A DNA stretch of 64,000 nt from Lucinisca nassula (Eukaryota; Mollusca; Bivalvia; Lucinida; Lucinidae), in the NCBI GenBank assembly GCA_963580285.1, contig OY757014.1, positions 99,326,072 to 99,390,071 of the forward strand, given 5' to 3'. Made by a program: the position numbers and the translations under genes. The notes below the pieces were generated by a model. The model did not search any database. It worked only from the letters and a program-made list of their open reading frames with translations, and was not told the origin of the DNA. Shown one piece after another: positions 51,441 through 61,454 of the stretch; within the stretch, counting starts at the first letter, position 1; every line of letters starts with the position of its first letter.

Positions 51441-54400
51441 TTAGATTTCCTTACTGGTAAACCATTCTGGCTTGTCTTCCCCTAAGTATGGTTTAAGTTT
51501 GTCATGATGTACGACCATGGGTTTTGTCTTAGGACCAGTTTGAATCCTAAAGAGAACATCGTTCATACATTCTACTACGATCATTGGACCTTTCCAGGGT
51601 CTTTGAAGTTTCGGATTGAAACCTAATTTTCGTTTCGGATTATAATACCACACTGCATCTCCAATTTTATAGGAAATTTTGTGAGCCTTAATATCGTATC
51701 TCCTTTTCATGCTTTCGCTTGAAATATTCAGATGTTTTCGAGCGAAATCATGAATGTCCAGTAGCTTTTCCTCCAACTGATAGGCATGTTCTGTAGCACA
51801 CAGCCTATCTTCTCTTAGTGGTCTACCAAGGGCCATGTCAACTGGCAGAGTCAGTTCCCTACCGAACATCATCATCGCAGGGGAGACCCCTGTACTCTCA
51901 TGAACAGATGACCTGTATGCGAGCATGAGTAGAGGTAAGTGTTCATCCCAGTCATCTTGCTTATCTGAAATGTAGGAGGACATCATGTTTTGAATAGAAC
52001 GATTAGCCCTCTCAACCATGCCATCTGACTGAGGCCTGCGAACGGTAGTTCTAGTCTTATAGATTCCAAGAAGTTTGCATACCTCTTGGAACACTTTTGA
52101 TTCAAAGTTAGACCCTAAATCTGTATGAAGTTGCAAAGGTACTCCAAATATTGATATGAATCTGTTAACTAGTTTAGTTGCTACATAACTAGCTTCTTGT
52201 GTTTTCAGGGGTATCGCATCCACCCATTTGGTAAAATAACAGGACACAACCAAAAGATATTTGTTACCCTTTTTCGAAACAGGGTACGGTCCACTTATAT
52301 CAACTGCTATACGTTCCATTGGATAACCAACGTTGTACTGCTTCATGGGGGCTTTTGCGTATCTATGTGGCATTTTTCTTGACCCACAGGTAGAACAAAT
52401 ACGACACCAGTATGACACATCTTTATACATGTTACACCAGTAAAATCGTTTCTTTATTTTGTCATAAGTCTTTCTTCTGCCTAAATGTCCAGCAGTAACG
52501 GACTCATGTAACTGTCGAAAGACTTCTTTTCTCAAAACTTCTGGCACTAGAATAAGGTATTCAGAATCATTACCAACATCTCTCAACCGTTTCTTGTATA
52601 GTATATTACCTTTTATTTCAATGGTATCCCATTCATGCCAGTATGCCTTGAGTTCTTTTCGATATGGTGCCACTGTAGACCAGGTAGGTTTCTCACCACC
52701 TACTTTCCATTGTAATAAGAGTTTCAGAACAGTATCACTTTCTTGTCTATCTCTTATATTTTCTAGTGTTAACTCTAGACAATCATCTGTCTCTGAACTA
52801 TTAGAAGTGGATTGACCAGATCCACTGATATTTAGACATGCATTTCTATTGCAGTCATTGTAACAGGTGCTTAAATCTTCAATACTATTCATATGATCAT
52901 CGTGATCATTCTGTGGATTATCAAAGTCTGTAGTGTTTCTGTCCATTTTACACTCATGCTCATGTGAACTCCCAGGACTGTCCTCATGAGCCCCGTCTTT
53001 TGTTGCCACGCCTGCGTGAGCAACTTGCATCTTTGTGGAATTTTCCTCTAACTCAAATAAACACCCAAACAATGACTCGTCCTCAGAACGATCCCACCAA
53101 TTTCCACTACTTACTGCTACGTTGCAGCAACATACTTCACCATCAGCTGCCATCCTGCAGCAAAATCTATGTACGTGACGACAATTAATTTTGTGAGCTG
53201 CTTTGAGCTCATCACAAGCGAGATTATCACCTGTATGCGTGAAGGATTGAACCTCGATCTGGGTCATATCAGATGACATCTCCGACGAGAGCACATCAGC
53301 TGCTCCAGGTCCAAAAGAAGTGGTAGTGTGCGCATCGCTACCACTGTCGTCCATACTGTTGGGCCCATAATACACAGGATTTTTCCCCTGGCTTAAGGAA
53401 GATACACGGGTTTTATCTTCCAAGCATAAGGATATGCCTTGTTCGCATTCCTTAAAGCTACCGACGTCGGACAGTGTGATTCTATGATCACCCTCACAGG
53501 TGTTCTCATAGTCACCCCCAATTACGCTTTGAGTGATCCTTTTGTCACTCTCAGAACTGCCTATCTTTAAGGCTGCGTTCTTTATAGCACCTGATTCTTT
53601 TGTCATGATATCGGGATTTGTCAAGATATCGGGATTTGTCAAGATATCGGGTTTTGTCAAGATATCGGGTTTTGTCAAGATATCGGGAAAGTATCGTCTC
53701 TCGTATCGGTCACAGTATTTACAATTATTGTTATAGCATGGTCTACGTGACATTGCATCAGCATTATTATGCACCCTACCTGCCCTGTGTTGGACGGTAA
53801 AGGTGTATGCTGACAGGGTTTCGATCCATCGTGCAATCTGTCCTTCACAATTCTTAAATCGCATAAGCCACTGTAAGGAGCCATGATCCGTTCTAACTGA
53901 AAAGTTTTGCCCTAACAAATAGTGATGGAAATGTTTCACTGCCATTACCACGGCCAGAAGTTCCTTTCTTGTAGTACAATATTGCCTCTCAGATTTGGAC
54001 AAACACTTACTGAAATAGCTAATTACTTTTTCTTCGCCGTTCTGAACTTGCGACAAGACGGCCCCGATTCCAACGTTCGATGCGTCACAATCAAGCACAA
54101 ACGGTTGTCCTTGAAGAAGTGGATAACTAAGAATAGGAGCACTGGTCAATAACTGTTTTATAGTGTCAAATGCATTCTGAGTTTGATCACTCCAAGAGAA
54201 GTGAGTGTCCTTTTCAGTGAGCTTATGCAGAGGTTTACACACAGTTGCAAAGTAAGGTATGAACTTCCTATAATAAGAAGCCAAACCAACAAACTGCCTC
54301 ACTTCTGTAGCGTTCTTTGGCTCCGGCCATTCTTTGACAGCTAGAACTTTTGATGAATCAGTGGCGATTCCTTCCTCAGACACCTCGTGTCCAAGGAAGG

Positions 54401-55943
54401 CGACCTTTCTACACAGCAAACTGCACTTTTTGGGGTTAAGTTTTAGGTTTACTTCTCGAAGTCTTTTTAGAATCACCCTTAGGTTTTCCAAATGTTCTTC
54501 GAATGTCTTGGAAAACACAATTATGTCATCAAGGTATATAAGCAAAATGAGGAAGGTCAGACCAGCAAATACCCTCTCCATCAGGCGTTCAAAAACACTA
54601 GGGGAGTTAATCAAACCGAATGGCAAGACTCGCCATTGCCACAAGCCACTGCCTGGGATAGAGAAAGCAGTTTTAGGCCTGTCCTCCTCGGCTATGCTTA
54701 CTTGATGAAAGCCACTCTTTAAATCTAACGTAGAGAACCAGCTAGAGCCTCCAAGCGCATCCAACGTATCGTCTATTCTTGGTAAGGGGTGGCTGTCGGG
54801 AATAGTAAGCTGATTTAGACGCCTATAATCTATGCAGAACCTAGTTGAACCATCACGTTTAGGCACCAATACAGCGGGTGCACTCCAAGCGGAATGGGAA
54901 GGCTCAATAAGACCCTTTTCCGCCATTGCCTTAATTTCTTTTTCTGCGAAATCTCTTTTAGCAAGTGGAATTCTATATGGCCTCAGTTTCACAGGCTTAC
55001 AATCAGGTAATGTTTTTATAGTATGCTCAACCAAATTAGTGCAGCCTAAATCATGAGAAGATTTTGAGAACTGGTCCTTATACTCGTACAAAAGTGATCT
55101 TAAACTTTTCTTTTGCGATTCGTTTAAGTTTGAGGAACTTTGAAGAATGAGTTCATCAATATGAGGACAAGACTCCGGTTCAAGAGTAGTTTTACTGTTC
55201 ACAGAGTTTACGACCCCAAACTTTTCTATTTCTACTGGCTCATACATTGCAGCTACCATATTTTTGTGAAGCATGCAAGGCTCATTGCTCAGATTCATAA
55301 TGCGCAGTGGGACAGTACCGAACTTAGGATTAACTAAAGCTTTAGCTATCAACAGCCCACTGCGGTCTACAAAACTTTCAGTGGCCTCTATAACACCAAT
55401 GCTACATGTATCAACTCTATCCATTGTGTGACCCAAAATGATGATTTCACACTCAGGCGGGACTTCAACATTCTCATTGATAGCAATTCTACAGCAAGAA
55501 GGTATGATGTCAACACTACTACGATAGCTAGCAATCTTTTCACCATTCAGCAGGATATGATTCTTGCTCAAAAACACATCACACCCATGCTTTGTAAGAA
55601 AATCCATGCCAAGAATTCCATCATTTTTAACATCAGCGAACAGAACATCATGCATTAACAACTGACCACCAAGTTTAATCTCAATTTCAGCTCTGCCAAT
55701 AAAAGGAGATGCTTCACCCGTAGCTGTTACCAGGTGCATATTTACAGGTGTTAAACTAGGGCGCATTTCATATGGCCAATTTTCAAAAACATTTTTGCTT
55801 ATAATAGTGCAGCAGGAGCCAGTATCAACCAGAAGAGCAAGAGGTTTACCTTTAACGTACCCAGCAACAAAATATCCGTCCTCCATGCTTCTTATTGGAA
55901 CATCAGCGGACCTTTTTATCGACGTCGGGTTGTGGTCCCCCAA
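51441..55943 (-). CDS. pol: Pol polyprotein of the Ty3-type element
   Basis: 1500 codons, uninterrupted. Domains by residue: aspartic protease with LLVDTGS at 38-43 and ILGMDF at 110-115; reverse transcriptase ~305-560 with FCIDYRRLNQLT at 369-380, LPFGLINSPSVF at 440-451 and the catalytic YLDD at 470-473; RNase H ~610-735 with VLDCDAS at 616-622, the RKELLA helix and VRTDHGSL; a long linker ~740-1090; integrase zinc-binding H2C2 at ~1144-1186 (HESVTAGH, CRICSTC); catalytic core with the aspartates in AVDISGPY (~1215) and HTDLGSNF (~1275) and the glutamate in VERANRSIQ (~1311); and a C-terminal GPY/F-like module around WKGPMIVV (1450-1457). It matures into the enzymes for Gag-Pol processing, cDNA synthesis and integration. 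The frame overlaps the end of gag by 28 nt in the -1 register, so frameshifting is likely; the TTG given as start is only the frame limit. The linker holds a DILTKP/DILTNP hexapeptide repeat (753-782). Confidence 0.95.
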   Translation of the reverse strand: MGDHNPTSIKRSADVPIRSMEDGYFVAGYVKGKPLALLVDTGSCCTIISKNVFENWPYEMRPSLTPVNMHLVTATGEASPFIGRAEIEIKLGGQLLMHDVLFADVKNDGILGMDFLTKHGCDVFLSKNHILLNGEKIASYRSSVDIIPSCCRIAINENVEVPPECEIIILGHTMDRVDTCSIGVIEATESFVDRSGLLIAKALVNPKFGTVPLRIMNLSNEPCMLHKNMVAAMYEPVEIEKFGVVNSVNSKTTLEPESCPHIDELILQSSSNLNESQKKSLRSLLYEYKDQFSKSSHDLGCTNLVEHTIKTLPDCKPVKLRPYRIPLAKRDFAEKEIKAMAEKGLIEPSHSAWSAPAVLVPKRDGSTRFCIDYRRLNQLTIPDSHPLPRIDDTLDALGGSSWFSTLDLKSGFHQVSIAEEDRPKTAFSIPGSGLWQWRVLPFGLINSPSVFERLMERVFAGLTFLILLIYLDDIIVFSKTFEEHLENLRVILKRLREVNLKLNPKKCSLLCRKVAFLGHEVSEEGIATDSSKVLAVKEWPEPKNATEVRQFVGLASYYRKFIPYFATVCKPLHKLTEKDTHFSWSDQTQNAFDTIKQLLTSAPILSYPLLQGQPFVLDCDASNVGIGAVLSQVQNGEEKVISYFSKCLSKSERQYCTTRKELLAVVMAVKHFHHYLLGQNFSVRTDHGSLQWLMRFKNCEGQIARWIETLSAYTFTVQHRAGRVHNNADAMSRRPCYNNNCKYCDRYERRYFPDILTKPDILTKPDILTNPDILTNPDIMTKESGAIKNAALKIGSSESDKRITQSVIGGDYENTCEGDHRITLSDVGSFKECEQGISLCLEDKTRVSSLSQGKNPVYYGPNSMDDSGSDAHTTTSFGPGAADVLSSEMSSDMTQIEVQSFTHTGDNLACDELKAAHKINCRHVHRFCCRMAADGEVCCCNVAVSSGNWWDRSEDESLFGCLFELEENSTKMQVAHAGVATKDGAHEDSPGSSHEHECKMDRNTTDFDNPQNDHDDHMNSIEDLSTCYNDCNRNACLNISGSGQSTSNSSETDDCLELTLENIRDRQESDTVLKLLLQWKVGGEKPTWSTVAPYRKELKAYWHEWDTIEIKGNILYKKRLRDVGNDSEYLILVPEVLRKEVFRQLHESVTAGHLGRRKTYDKIKKRFYWCNMYKDVSYWCRICSTCGSRKMPHRYAKAPMKQYNVGYPMERIAVDISGPYPVSKKGNKYLLVVSCYFTKWVDAIPLKTQEASYVATKLVNRFISIFGVPLQLHTDLGSNFESKVFQEVCKLLGIYKTRTTVRRPQSDGMVERANRSIQNMMSSYISDKQDDWDEHLPLLMLAYRSSVHESTGVSPAMMMFGRELTLPVDMALGRPLREDRLCATEHAYQLEEKLLDIHDFARKHLNISSESMKRRYDIKAHKISYKIGDAVWYYNPKRKLGFNPKLQRPWKGPMIVVECMNDVLFRIQTGPKTKPMVVHHDKLKPYLGEDKPEWFTSKEI
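53595..53690 (-). repeat. 18-bp tandem repeat in the pol linker
   Basis: Five in-frame copies encode DILTKP, DILTKP, DILTNP, DILTNP, DIMTK. On the plus strand the unit reads AAGATATCGGGTTTTGTC. It lies just after RNase H, within the unusually long spacer. Confidence 0.92.
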
Positions 55944-57332
55944 ACCGACCGATTCCAGTTTCCCTGGTTGTTTTCAAATCTTGTAGGCACGTTTCTGGTA
56001 TTTGTATTACCAAAGTTCCTATCACTATTTTGCCTATTTCTATAATGATCGTTCAAACGCGAACGCGAACCCTGTGAACGCGGATTCTGCACTAACTGGT
56101 CTAAGTAAGATTCATTTCCTCGGCCTTGTTGGTTATTAATAGGTGGCTGACTAGATGAATTTTTCTGTGAAGCAAGCATACGAGGAGGGTTATTTGGATA
56201 GGGTCTACCAAAATTGACGTTGTTCTTAGAATTTTGATTGCCTATTTGCTTTTCATATGAGAACATGCCTTTTGATTTGTTTTGACTAGTCTGCTTTGCC
56301 AGGTCCTTAACATAACTTGTCAGAGCATCCATGGATTTTTGGAGAGTCAGCATGCTATCATTTACCCCTTTATTATGATCATCTTTCTCATGCCTTTTAT
56401 CGGTTTCAATCTGACTAACATTTCGTGAACGTTGCCTATCCGCAATTTTATGGGATTCTAGTCTCAAAGCTGTTCGCTCAGCATCACCAAGAGTCTTGGG
56501 ACCAATCTCTCGAACACGTAAACGGATTTCTGAATCTCTTAGAGCATCAATAAAATGATCAATCGATAGGGTCTCGACCACGTCCTTATTGACTCCTGGG
56601 TATGCCTGACGTACAAGCTTTTTTAACAGCCTGAGCTAACTCTGGTATAGATTCCCCTTTGTTTCTAACTCGAGACTTAAGCTGAGTTCTGTAAATTTCT
56701 GATCTATTTATTGACCCAAATCGGTTGGCTAATTTCTCCACTAAAGTGTCAAAATCGCGCCTACCGTCATAATCGAGCTCACTCAACAGGGACCTTGCCT
56801 CCCCTGTCAAACAATTAGCAAGGTATAGAGACTTTTCTCTATACTGCCATCCGTTTATCTCACATGTGATTTCGAACTGAGATAAAAAGTCGTCAAAATC
56901 TGTCTCTCCACTAAAACACTGGGGTTTGAGTTTAAAATTGGGGTGGTTCGTACTTGAACTGGAGCCAGTGGCAACTGTAGGCGTTACAGTTGCCCCATTA
57001 CACTGGTTTGTTTGAGTAATTGAGGAATTTTCATTTGAGTTTTTCGGAGTAAGATCAGCAACAAGATTGTTGAATTTTGAATTTATTTCAGCAAGTTTCT
57101 GATCCATGTGCTCAGATAAACTCGAAATCGTATTTTTCATCATAGTGCCCATTTTAGTGATTTCAGACTCAAGTTTGCTCTCAAGCATTGACATTTGTAG
57201 AGAGTTTGCAGAACTTGCCAGTGAATTTTCATCACCGTACATATTGTTTTCATTGGTAGTATTTTGTTGAGAAGTCGACTGAGCATTGAGATCTTTCTCC
57301 ATATTAGAGTTATTTAAATTGTTACCTTCCAT
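55916..57332 (-). CDS. gag: Gag of the Ty3-type element, broken by one frameshift
   Basis: First frame 57332-56586 (248 codons, ATG start) holds an N/S/Q-rich N-terminus, a probable coiled coil (~50-90, MLESKLESEITKMG) and a retrotransposon Gag core (FKLKPQCFSGETDFDDFLSQ, then YLANCLTGEARSLLSEL) ending in a stop at 56586. The second frame continues the protein from about 56617 to 55916 (SIDHFIDALRDSEIRLRVRE, later an N/R/Q-rich tail). The frames join at a run of six T on the plus strand (56619-56624; A6 in sense), where one base too many closes the frame. No CX2CX4HX4C zinc knuckle is visible; nucleic acid binding is probably by the basic tail. Gag would form the particle. The shift could be a mutation, an assembly error in a homopolymer, or less likely programmed. 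Confidence 0.85.
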
Positions 57333-57448
57333 TTTTGTTAGTATTATTTATTGCTATGGATTTTTTTTTTTTTTTTTTGTTCTCTTCCACAATAGCAAAG
57401 ACCATACACCAGGATTTTTTAATATTTATGGATTATTTTATTTTCACT

Positions 57449-57672
57449 GGTGGCTGCCAAGGTTCAAATCTATGTCGTCTATTATTTGAATCAGACGGAC
57501 AGGATATCACACTATAAAAACGTACTAGGTGGCTGCCAAGGTTCAAATCTATGTCTTGCACTATTTGAATCAGACCAACAGGATACCTTACTAGGTGGCT
57601 GCCAAGGTTCAAATCTATGTTGTCTATTATTTGAATCGGACGGACAGGATACCTCACTATAAAAACGTACTA
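57449..57672 (-). repeat. Triplicated leader repeat between primer binding site and gag
   Basis: Three units beginning GGTGGCTGCCAAGGTTCAAA (plus strand) at 57449, 57528 and 57594, each followed by an ATTATTTGAATCAGACGGAC-type block. Units 1 and 3 share an extra CTATAAAAACGTACTA segment that unit 2 lacks. Confidence 0.9.
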
Positions 57673-57758
57673 AGATCAGCTGCAAATAACGATTATTATG
57701 TTTCCAAACTGTGTTACGTGCTATATTTCACTCCAGAATTTATTAACTTAACATTCAT

Positions 57759-57775
57759 CCCAATCTCTGACACCA
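57759..57775 (-). other. Primer binding site, tRNA-Leu type
   Basis: On the minus strand TGGTGTCAGAGATTGGG starts three bases after the 5' LTR end. The first ten bases are complementary to the 3' end of animal tRNA-Leu species ending TCTGACACCA; the remainder matches less well. Confidence 0.75.
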
Positions 57776-57778
57776 AAT

Positions 57779-59921
57779 TGTAACGGGCCACCACCTGGTC
57801 GAGCGGTGTGTTGACTGAGACACCTCAGTAGGTCAGGATGTGGTGGTGGCGTCACAATGAATATTTGTGGATTCGACCTGGGTTGAGCTCAATACTACAG
57901 GGAAGAGAACATATTACTAACCCTAGTTTCAGTTTTTGATATTTATTGTGATTTTCCCTTAACAATTTGATTCTGCAAACTTAACTAAGAATTATGGCAA
58001 TTAACATTGACATGAGTATTCGGTCAAATAAGCATTCACACAATATGAGATCAGTTAGACAATGCACATCAAGTCTGCATTAACAATTTTAAGACGTTCC
58101 TATAGCAGGCATTAGTTTGCTTTATACCTTCTATTGTTAATAATGACACAGAAACATTCTAAATAAGTCTGGAAGATGAATGGCTACACGCTTAAATAAC
58201 ATCAATATGATGCACTTAATTTAATATTTGCATTGTGTAGCAGGCCACACCAATATGCGCGCATCAGATTCCACCTATATACGGGCACAAAACGTCACCT
58301 ATTTCTGCGTACATATGATTCCACTGATATAAGCTAACACAAAGATTAATATATTTTGGCGCATACAAGGTTTTATCTATATATGCGCACACAAAGCTTC
58401 ACCCACATAGGCGCACAGCATACTATACATTCAAGTTATAACGTGATTGTGTAAATAATCCACTCAGCTGTTATTCTACTAGCAATAAGGCAGACTTCAA
58501 AATAACACAAGGGTTATAGAGAGCGTTTGCGTCGTCCAGTGTGTATCTACACACCAATCTAACATTAATCAGTCAGTGCATATAAGTGTTACGCAAACTG
58601 AACAACTCTATACCACTACAAGCATTACTGTGAAGCATCAAACGTACTGTAACTGTGTGAAGGAACTTATACGCTCATATCTGTGGAATGCGCCTGTGTG
58701 GGGGAACTTACGCTCATATATGCAAAAATGCGCCTGTTTGTGTGGAACTTCACTCATATGTGTGGAATGCGGCCGTTAGGGCGTACTCCCGTTTATTTAT
58801 GTGCAATGCGTCTAATTATATGACCTTGCGTCTATTTGTGCGAAACTGCACTCATTTATGTGTAATGGGTCGATTTATGTGACTTTGCGCCTGTTTAAGC
58901 GAAACTACGCTCATATGAGTGAAAGACGTTAATTCGACGTTGTACATGCAACAAAACTTTCACCAAAACTTTGAATACATCTATTTATGGTTTACAACGT
59001 CTAGGACACATTTATTTTATCTAAAAATGTAATAAACAAGACGTACTCGCGGCAAACGGTTTTCACTCATATGAGCGGAGAGATGAAACATGCGCAAACA
59101 GAAATATTCCAGTTTTATAAGTTAGTTACACTATTATTTTAACACTTACTCATAATCATTCAATGAAATTTCACTCACATTTATTACATAAACCTGTGCC
59201 AACTTTGCCTAAATAAGGGGAGAGATAGCGGAGAGATAGTAAAGGAAAGTGTCCACTCAAATTGTGTACAGTACTCAAGATGGGTGGAGAAACAGAAAAG
59301 ATGAGATCTGCGAATGGTAAAATTATGAGACCTGGCTGGGGCCTTTCTTTGGTCTGGGCATCACTGAAGCTGCTGCTGGTCCACTTAAACCAGCGCCGAT
59401 CAGAGTAACTCTGATGTGTGCGTTCTACGTTCTTTTCAGTCTTGGCAAGATACCAAACGTTCCGGTTGCTATCCGTAAACAACAACAAGATTCTGACAGC
59501 AGACGCTCGTATTTATACTATCCAGGCGCGTGCGCTACGTCGCCTAGTTGCCAATCATGCGGAACATTTCGGTCATTACGGTGCGGCTCATTGTATGAAT
59601 GTCAACAATGGCCGATCGGGAAAACAAGTTTCTGATGAGGAAGAAACGGAAAATTAAGCAATAAAAAGGGGCTCAAAGGGCAGGACACGGTAGGACAAGC
59701 TTGATATGAGTTAATATTTAGTGATTTAGCGTAGAATTATGTATGACAATGGGTATTTATGCGGTAAATGCTAGGCAAAGTTAGCACACGTTCGTTCGGC
59801 CTTGGAATGATCCGTACCGAAGATAGATGATACTGTATCAAAATTATGCGTGTTTGTCATCTAATTAAACTTTAAACACTGACAGCCATAGGAATAACAA
59901 TAATAGCCAGGTGCCGTTACA
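57779..59921 (-). repeat. 5' LTR (right copy)
   Basis: 2143 bp, TGTAACGG to CCGTTACA on the plus strand, offset 14093 from the left LTR. The promoter is inferred from a TATA box at 59510-59517, placing the cap site near 59494. U3 would then be only ~430 bp and R plus U5 ~1.7 kb. Confidence 0.95.
59510..59517 (-). promoter_or_regulatory. TATA box of the LTR promoter
   Basis: TATAAATA on the minus strand. A TCAG initiator-like sequence lies 21-24 bp downstream (59493-59496). Upstream is GC-richer DNA (GCGACGTAGCGCACGCGC). The same box is at 45417-45424 in the left LTR. Confidence 0.6.
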
Positions 59922-59923
59922 AC

Positions 59924-61110
59924 ATTGCAGTTATGGCCATCACAAGATTATACTTCAGGAGAGATAACTAAAAAAACCAGGGTACTCAGAACTGTGGTTC
60001 TTGTGCATGACATGCCTGCTTAAGTTCATGCATATCTGTACAAAGTACCATCAATATGTCTCAAAGGGTGTTGGAGATCACAAGCTGGTCATACTGTTAT
60101 ATTGGAAGGATAGATAACTCAAATATTTATCATAGCACCCAGAATTGTGGTTCTTAGGCATGAAGCGCCATCTCAACCTTGTATACAATTGTGCCAAGTA
60201 CCATCAATATATCTCAAAGGGTATTGGAATTACGGCCATCAAAAGGTTATATTGTCAGGGGAGATAATTAAAAAACCAGGGCACCCAGAATTGTGGTTCA
60301 TGCACGTGACACAACTGCTTAACCTCATGTACAACTGTACCAAGTGCCATCAATATATCTCAAAGAGTATTGGAGATGTGGCAATCACAAGGTAGTGATT
60401 CTATATTATTGGAAGGGGAGATAACTCAAAAACCATTGCACCCAGAGTTGTGGTTCTTGTACATGACACACCGTATCGGCCTTGTGAACAACTGGGCCAG
60501 GTATCATCAATATATCTTAAAGGGTATTGGAGTTATGGCCATCACAAGGTAGTTGCTCTATTTTATTGGAAGGGGAGATAACTAAAAAAACATGGCAGCC
60601 AGAGTTGTGGTTCTTGTGCATGACACACCGTCTCGGCCTTGTGAACAACTGTGCCAGGTATCATCAATATATCTTAAAGGGTATTGGAGTTATGGCCATC
60701 ACAAGGTAGTCTGTCTATTTTATTGGAAGGGGAGATAACTAAAAAAACATGGCAGCCAGAGTTAAGGTTCTTGTGCATGACACGCTGTCTCAGCCTTGTG
60801 AACAACTGTGCCAGGTACCATCAATATATCTTAAGGGGTATTGGAGTTATGGCCATCACAAAGTAGTCATTCTATTTTATTAAAAGGGGGGATAACTAAA
60901 AAAGTATGGCATCCACAGTTCTGGTTCTTGCGCATGACACGCTGTCTCAGCCTTGTGAACAATTGTGCCAAGAACTATCAATGAATCTCAAAGCGTATAG
61001 GAGTTATGGCCATCACAAGGTTGCGTCTACGGACGGACGGACGGACCGACAGACGGATGGACGCCAGGCTGATCGCTATATCCCCCGAACCTATTCGGTC
61101 GGGGGATAAA
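59924..61110 (+). mobile_element. Pearl-like non-autonomous element: ~157-bp cores, (GGAC)n, terminal hairpin
   Basis: About seven tandem units, each with GGAGATAACTAAAAAAAC, CAGAGTTGTGGTTCTTGTGC, CATCAATATATCTTAAAGGG and GGAGTTATGGCCATCACAAGG; the last four are spaced 157 bp. They are followed by (GGAC)n at 61027-61060 and a hairpin TATCCCCCGAACC-TATT-CGGTCGGGGGATA. Core repeats, tetranucleotide repeat and hairpin are the described plan of bivalve pearl elements, thought to be Helentron-related. The 60-residue ORFs in each unit are shadows because the period is not divisible by three. Confidence 0.65.
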
Positions 61111-61242
61111 AACAGACGCTTTACTAAATACATTTAGATACGGGCCTTAAACGATCGCCAAAAGATATAGGAAATGTTTGCCCTAGAAATATGAATATAT
61201 CAGCACTTTTGTTGACAAATGCAGTACCTTAATTTCACAGCA

Positions 61243-61265
61243 AAAAAAAAAAAAAAAAAAAAAAA
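61243..61265. repeat. Poly-A tract
   Basis: About 23 A. Confidence 0.95.
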
Positions 61266-61454
61266 GTTTCCATTCTCAGATGTTTTTAATGACTCTTAAA
61301 CCAAAGTGAACCTATTTAATTCTTTACATTTTGCCGCTTGTATTGTTTCAGATATATCGGACACGGCGGTCGCTTTAAAGACTTCAGCAAGCGCGCAGGG
61401 TAAGGAACAAACGCGTAGGATAAGGATTTTCTTCCGCTCAGGATAAGGAAGAAA

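Larger units (their letters stand above)
43686..59921 (-). mobile_element. 16.2-kb Ty3-type LTR retrotransposon with an accessory zinc finger-BTB/T1 gene
   Basis: Two 2143-bp direct repeats start TGTAACGG and end CCRTTACA. Between them on the minus strand lie, in element order: primer binding site, leader with a triplicated repeat, Gag, Pol, a 1-kb gap, an 824-codon accessory ORF, a 2.1-kb 3' untranslated stretch and a polypurine tract. Pol order (protease, RT, RNase H, integrase) places it in Ty3/gypsy (Metaviridae). Only three LTR mismatches were noticed, so insertion was recent. Both outer flanks resemble the 157-bp core repeat, with ATTG at 43684-43687 and 59924-59927 as a candidate 4-bp target duplication. 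A single-base shift in Gag is the only clear defect. Confidence 0.93.

Noticed and set aside
60147..60866. Series of similar 60-82-codon ORFs
   Set aside because: Repeat shadows of the 157-bp unit; the period is not a multiple of three, so they cannot form one protein.
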